From contig JAWQRM010000520.1 in NCBI GenBank assembly GCA_033557675.1, forward strand, positions 1 through 21,771: DNA of 21,771 nucleotides. The letters run 5' to 3'. Made by a program: the position numbers and the translations under genes. Positions 17,976 to 21,771 of this stretch are shown here, piece after piece. How positions within the stretch are numbered: the first letter of the stretch is position 1; every line of letters starts with the position of its first letter. Source of the DNA: Coptodactyla brooksi. Lineage: Eukaryota > Arthropoda > Insecta > Coleoptera > Scarabaeidae. The notes beneath the pieces were generated by a model. The model did not search any database and was not told where the DNA came from. It saw only the letters and a list, made by a program, of their open reading frames with translations.

Positions 17976-19420
17976 TTAGGCAGCTCGGAACCCTAGTTGT
18001 TTCTTTTGTTTTCATTGCGAAACAACTTTATAGTTTGGTTCCTTCTCCAAACATCTCAATTAAATTACAGGAAGCGAAATAAACTTTAAATTTACAACAT
18101 ACTTTTACTCTATATAATGCGTTCCAGAGATACAGGAGAACACCACTTGCGCATTAATTTTCACAACTGCTTCACGTCCGTGACAATTTATATCCGCTAT
18201 TAACGTCAAATAGGTGGCAAACAAAGAAAAGAGGCCACCGTTGATGTGACTTAGCCATTTTAAGCGTCATTGTATTGTAAACCTACGCTTGTTTAAAACG
18301 GTTATAAATATATCCTTTATTCAAACACAGTGATTATCCTCGCGGATGCAATGCATACAAAAGCAAAAATATTTTAATTAACTACTTCTAAATTTACGCT
18401 ATCTGTTACTTTGAGATGATTACTTGATTTTAAATACAAGTAATATTTTATTTTACCTATTAATTACCTCTAACGTGTTTGCTGGCATTGACTTTTTTGT
18501 CGTGTTTTCATAACTTTTTTTTGCCGTCTGCTATTATTTATAACCCCTTTATTTCCAGTACCTCAACTTGAAACACATTATTTCATGACCTACAAAACTC
18601 AATATTATACTTATTACCATTACACGTGACGTTGTCTGCTGGTAGTAAGTGCTTTTGTTGCCATTGTTGTACACGGCACCACTATTACATGACACGGTAA
18701 ATTACCTTTACGAAATGGATTGTCTAATTGCTTTCTACACCTTGTAGTTTTTTATTGCCCACCTCAGTCGAAATAGAAAATGTCATTAATAATAACATGA
18801 CGTGCCCAATTCATAAGAGAACGTTTATTGGACTTTTATTGTTGATTAAATTTTAAATTATACTGACAAAAAATACAGCTATAAGTTAAAAGGGAAAGCA
18901 GAATAAGTTAAACTAAAAACAATGAAACCGATAGTGTTCAAATATGGTATATGGTTGTAAAATAGGAATAACGTTTAACTATAACATAAATAACAGCAAT
19001 TTCTGGCATATAGCGCATCAAAATTTATGGAAAATAACATCAATCATAGTTATTATTTTTAATATATCTCATCACTTGTTCTACATCATTATTATTTTTA
19101 AACATTCAACTTAGTTAATTCATTTAAGATACGTCATTCACTTAGCAGTTTAAATGTTAAGGTGCCATAATTATTCGTCATATTGTAAATAAAAATAAGT
19201 AACCAGTGTAACTATGTGACATCAGACCTAACTTGGCTGCATTTTTAATTTAACATGAATCTAGAGTATGTGATCACAGTTTGAGCAAAACATGTAGGAC
19301 ACCTGTACATGACCAATAATATACGGATTATTCATCTAAATGTGTTACATTTCCTGCGGAATGTAACAACTTAACGTAAAGATGTAATGTATATTTTTAA
19401 CGAAGAAGAAAAAATATTAA
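17976..19420. other. AT-rich non-coding stretch
   Basis: No coding motif, RNA gene or long repeat recognised on either strand. Composition is slightly less AT-rich around 18110-18300, with no interpretable structure. Confidence 0.45.
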
Positions 19421-19492
19421 CTTCCGTACCGGATTCGAACACGCGACATTCGCTTTCACGATGACTGCTTTTATCAACTAAGTTATCGAGGA
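19421..19492 (-). ncRNA. tRNA-like sequence (tRNA pseudogene or SINE head)
   Basis: The minus strand holds an A-box-like taacttagttgata (19472-19485) and, 32 bases further on, a perfect B box, GTTCGAATCC (19431-19440). This is pol III internal promoter spacing in a span of 72 bases, the length of a tRNA. The D stem can form three pairs (CTT with AAG), and the T loop TTCGAAT is canonical. The acceptor and T stems pair poorly, and no anticodon loop with U33 fits well. A working tRNA is therefore unlikely. A T-run follows at 19406-19414 on the minus strand, which could end pol III transcription. A tRNA-derived SINE head or tRNA pseudogene fits best. Confidence 0.45.
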
Positions 19493-19499
19493 CTCGCTA

Positions 19500-20710
19500 A
19501 GAACTATTCGGAAATCATCTACTTGTTCACTCGTTCTGCTAGTTGTGTTCTAACTCTGGACATATATTCAAGACATATGTTCAATTAAAAATGTTTTACA
19601 AGTTAAAAATATTTTATGGTGTTCATTTATTCAGTATTAGTCGGAAAACTATGGTAATGTAACTTTAAAACGTAGTGCTTGAAACTAAATTTTCCAATAG
19701 TTTTTACTACTTCCTATTATGAATGATAATTTTGTTTCTTCACTAGTATTGAAGAACATGTTCACCAAGTGCAGTGTTGATACATAATGTTCTTCATTAC
19801 TCCTCAAATTGAAAACACTGAACATTTGTGTGACACATGTCAAAGAAACAATTTAATGTCAAGTACCAGCTGTACTTTTAACCGCTAAGTAATTAATTTT
19901 CCCGGAAACTAGCCATGTTTGGTGAGCTATTAAAGAACTTACTTTTTTCCATCCCAGGTAATCGCAAAGTTTTATAACGTTCTTTGCAGAACAAGCTAAT
20001 CGTCATAATTTAAAAATGTTTTTAGCGATATACTTATGTTAGGGAAGAACCCGTAATTTTTTTAACAATTTTATAGGTAGTTTAACCCGTTTGCAATTAT
20101 TAATCTTGATGTTTTGATGTTTTTTAACCGGTTTGTCGTGTTAATATCGTTGAAGCATCTAAAATGTGCTCTTAAAATTTAGTTTGCGTTAATGATTTTC
20201 GTCTGAAAATCAAGTACTGCGTGGAAAAGTTAACGTTTTTGAATCATCAATTCGACCTACAAATAGAACCTAGACCTAGGAGTTTTCAGAATGGTCTTAA
20301 ACCTCATTAGAATTCCAAAAAGAAAAAAGGTAATTTCCAAAAAGATTTATGTGCATCGAACAAAATCGCTTTTCCCTTTGTGTCAATGAAAATAGTATCA
20401 TCAAAATTAGACAACAATGAGATTAGGTGGCATTTACTTTGTCACTTAATACTGTCAGATCTAAGCTTGTATCCGCTAAATTATACAGATTCTAACGGAA
20501 TTTAGTCTGAGAAAGTGGGTCCTTAATATTTCTCTTGGGAGCTTAAATCTTTATTTATACCGATGGTCTTTCCATTAGTGCATCCGATACTAATCGTAAT
20601 CGATGCGCTATACAAAATGATTTCTATAGTAAATCTGTTACTGGAGTGATGTATCTGCAGCAATGTAATAGTAAACACGCTTAAAACTACTTGCATAATT
20701 TAATAACATA
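19500..20710. other. AT-rich non-coding stretch
   Basis: Nothing coding recognised. Small features only: repeated cttgatgttttgatgtttt units near 20105 and a CTAAATT/AATTTAG pair near 20475-20505. Confidence 0.4.
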
Positions 20711-20711
20711 T

Positions 20712-20771
20712 ATAATTGACTGCGATAATTGACTGTATCGCAGGTGTTAATCACCTGCGATACAGTCAATT
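20712..20771. repeat. perfect 20-bp inverted repeat with an adjacent 11-bp direct repeat
   Basis: aattgactgtatcgcaggtg at 20727-20746 is the exact reverse complement of 20752-20771, with a 5-base loop (ttaat). Immediately to the left, ataattgactg at 20712-20722 repeats at 20725-20735. The perfection suggests a recent origin relative to the surrounding relics. Confidence 0.92.
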
Positions 20772-20815
20772 CTCTTGGAACCACAACAGACAGCCATTTA
20801 ATTTCGTTGAAATGT

Positions 20816-20915
20816 AATGCCATTCAAACGAGAAAAGAATTAGTCGATGTGTATGAAGAAGATGTATTGACAGAATCCCAGTGTCAAAACTGATTTGCAA
20901 AATGTTTTGCAAAAG
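20816..20915 (+). mobile_element. short mariner fragment, same family as the relic near 3700
   Basis: Plus-strand remnant of the mariner N-terminal helix-turn-helix: NAIQTRKELVDVYEEDVLTE then SQCQN, a stop at 20891, and FAKCFAK. It matches the NAVQARKELVDVYG part of the mariner at 3235-3760, with a run of more than 20 identical bases covering agaaaagaattagtcgatgt. Flanking catalytic sequence is not recognisable. It extends past the point where the other copy is deleted, so it supplies sequence the first copy lacks. Confidence 0.82.
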
Positions 20916-21104
20916 TTTACAAAATTTTTCTAAAATTTAATGTAATCTACATAAAATCGCGAATTACTAAAGCCACGTATTTTATCCATGTTACTTAAAA
21001 TCATCGAAAATTCAACGGTTCGCTGCGAAGTAATATGTTAAATTTAAAACTCAGCAGACAAAAGTCAATAAAAACAATTTTTTCTCTCTGACATAAATTT
21101 ATTC
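20916..21104. other. AT-rich flank, nothing recognised
   Basis: It may contain very decayed mariner sequence (RITKAT around 20955-20975), but this is below what I can support. An AATAAA lies on the minus strand near 21095-21105, downstream of the next transposase relic. Confidence 0.3.
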
Positions 21105-21771
21105 CTCGTCGAAAATTAAAGTCCTCTTTCCATTAACTGCTGATCATTTCTTATAAAGTTGCGTTTATTTGTAATACGATTCCACAACTCTTCTCGGGAC
21201 GCCACAAGTCAAGAATACTTAAACTCTTTTAGTGTTCCCCAAAGAAAGTAGTCACATTTGTTCAAGTCTGGTGATCGTGGGAGCCAAGCTTGTGGGCAAT
21301 TACTTCCTCGCCCAATCTATTTATTTGGATACTGGCGATTTAAAAATTCTCTGATTATACTACTAAAATGAGACGGTGCCCCATCATGCATAATCCAATG
21401 TTCTAGTCTGAGATGCAGTGACACTTCGTCAAGTAAATCCGGGAGATTGTAAAGATTGTAAAGATGAGTAAATCCAACCATTCAAACTCACGTTGGAAAT
21501 GGCAAGGAATTACTAAATACGGGTTTAAATCAGAATACTTATGATAGTTATGTAAGTTTGTAATGCCTCTGCGGGTAAAAGAAGTCTCATCAGTGAGGAG
21601 AATTTTCTTTTGAAAATGGACATGATATGGCTGAAGTCCATTACGTCTCATAAGTCGGTGTACAGAAGTTTGCAATAGACCAGCAAGTTTTAAAATTAAA
21701 TTCCCTTTTAAATAGAATAATAATTTATGAAATCCGCCCACTGGCTGAAAAATTCTTTTGCTATTTAAGGG
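21105..21771 (-). mobile_element. Tc3-like (DUF4817-type) transposase relic, copy 3 (cut by window edge)
   Basis: Minus-strand pseudogene entering from the right edge. It reads LAGLLQTSVHRLMRRNGLQP then YHVHFQ (about 21630-21685), the end of the helix-turn-helix part. A deletion then joins it to ILLTDETSFTRRGITNLHNY (about 21543-21604), which holds the first catalytic Asp. The NVWaGi/GPy block is missing. In another frame come LPDLLDEVSLHLRLEHWIMH and HDGAPSHFSSIIREFLNRQY (about 21320-21390), with the second Asp of the HDGAP motif intact, then a stop, IGRGSN, and WLPRSPDLNKCDYFLWGTLK (about 21225-21290), with the third acidic position occupied by N or D (PDLNKCDYF). The tail shows REELWNRITNKRNFIRN. 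Deletion, frameshift and stops make it inactive. It is a different subfamily from copies 1 and 2. Confidence 0.87.

Noticed and set aside
1..21771. CRISPR arrays, prokaryotic operons, phage or integron features
   Set aside because: No regular spacer-repeat pattern, no packed same-strand genes and no ribosome binding sites; composition and element families are those of an arthropod genome.

Overview
This looks like nuclear DNA of an arthropod, most likely an insect. It is AT-rich and sparse in genes, with no operon-like layout and no intact gene of more than about 60 codons that I can defend. It is filled with decayed copies of element families common in insect genomes: piggyBac, mariner, Tc3-like (DUF4817-type) transposons, non-LTR retrotransposons and Penelope-like elements. 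The protein evidence comes from family motifs read by eye across frameshifts and stops, so element boundaries are approximate.

Layout from left to right. 1-1000 (-): piggyBac transposase relic. 1280-2150 (+): Tc3/DUF4817-type transposase relic. 2350-2440: retroelement-like 3' tail ending in (ATT)n. 3235-3760 (-): internally deleted mariner. 4891-5803 (+): a second, different mariner. 5883-5923: piggyBac-like terminal motif. 5930-9130: mostly featureless AT-rich DNA, with one small candidate ORF at 7088-7252 (-). 9140-9900 (-): reverse transcriptase relic of a CR1/jockey-type LINE. 10187-10941 (+) and 11281-12290 (-): two Penelope-like copies facing each other. 12410-13216 (-): unusual stop-free frames in a CpG-rich block. 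13725-14461 (+): second Tc3/DUF4817-type relic, preceded by a 40-bp-arm hairpin. 14695-15310 (-): another LINE relic. 15320-19400: featureless apart from a diverged second copy of the CpG-rich block's repeat at 17842-17975. 19421-19492 (-): tRNA-like sequence. 20727-20771: perfect 20-bp-arm hairpin. 20816-20915 (+): fragment of the same mariner family as the one near 3700. 21105-21771 (-): third Tc3/DUF4817-type relic, cut by the window edge.

The genes do not work together; the window is a graveyard of elements of different ages. I found no undescribed multi-gene system. The points most worth checking are the inverted Penelope pair, the recurrence of short-range hairpins (several inside or beside element relics), the CpG-rich 164-codon stop-free frame with a diverged second copy of part of it 4.9 kb away, and the small ORF at 7088-7252.
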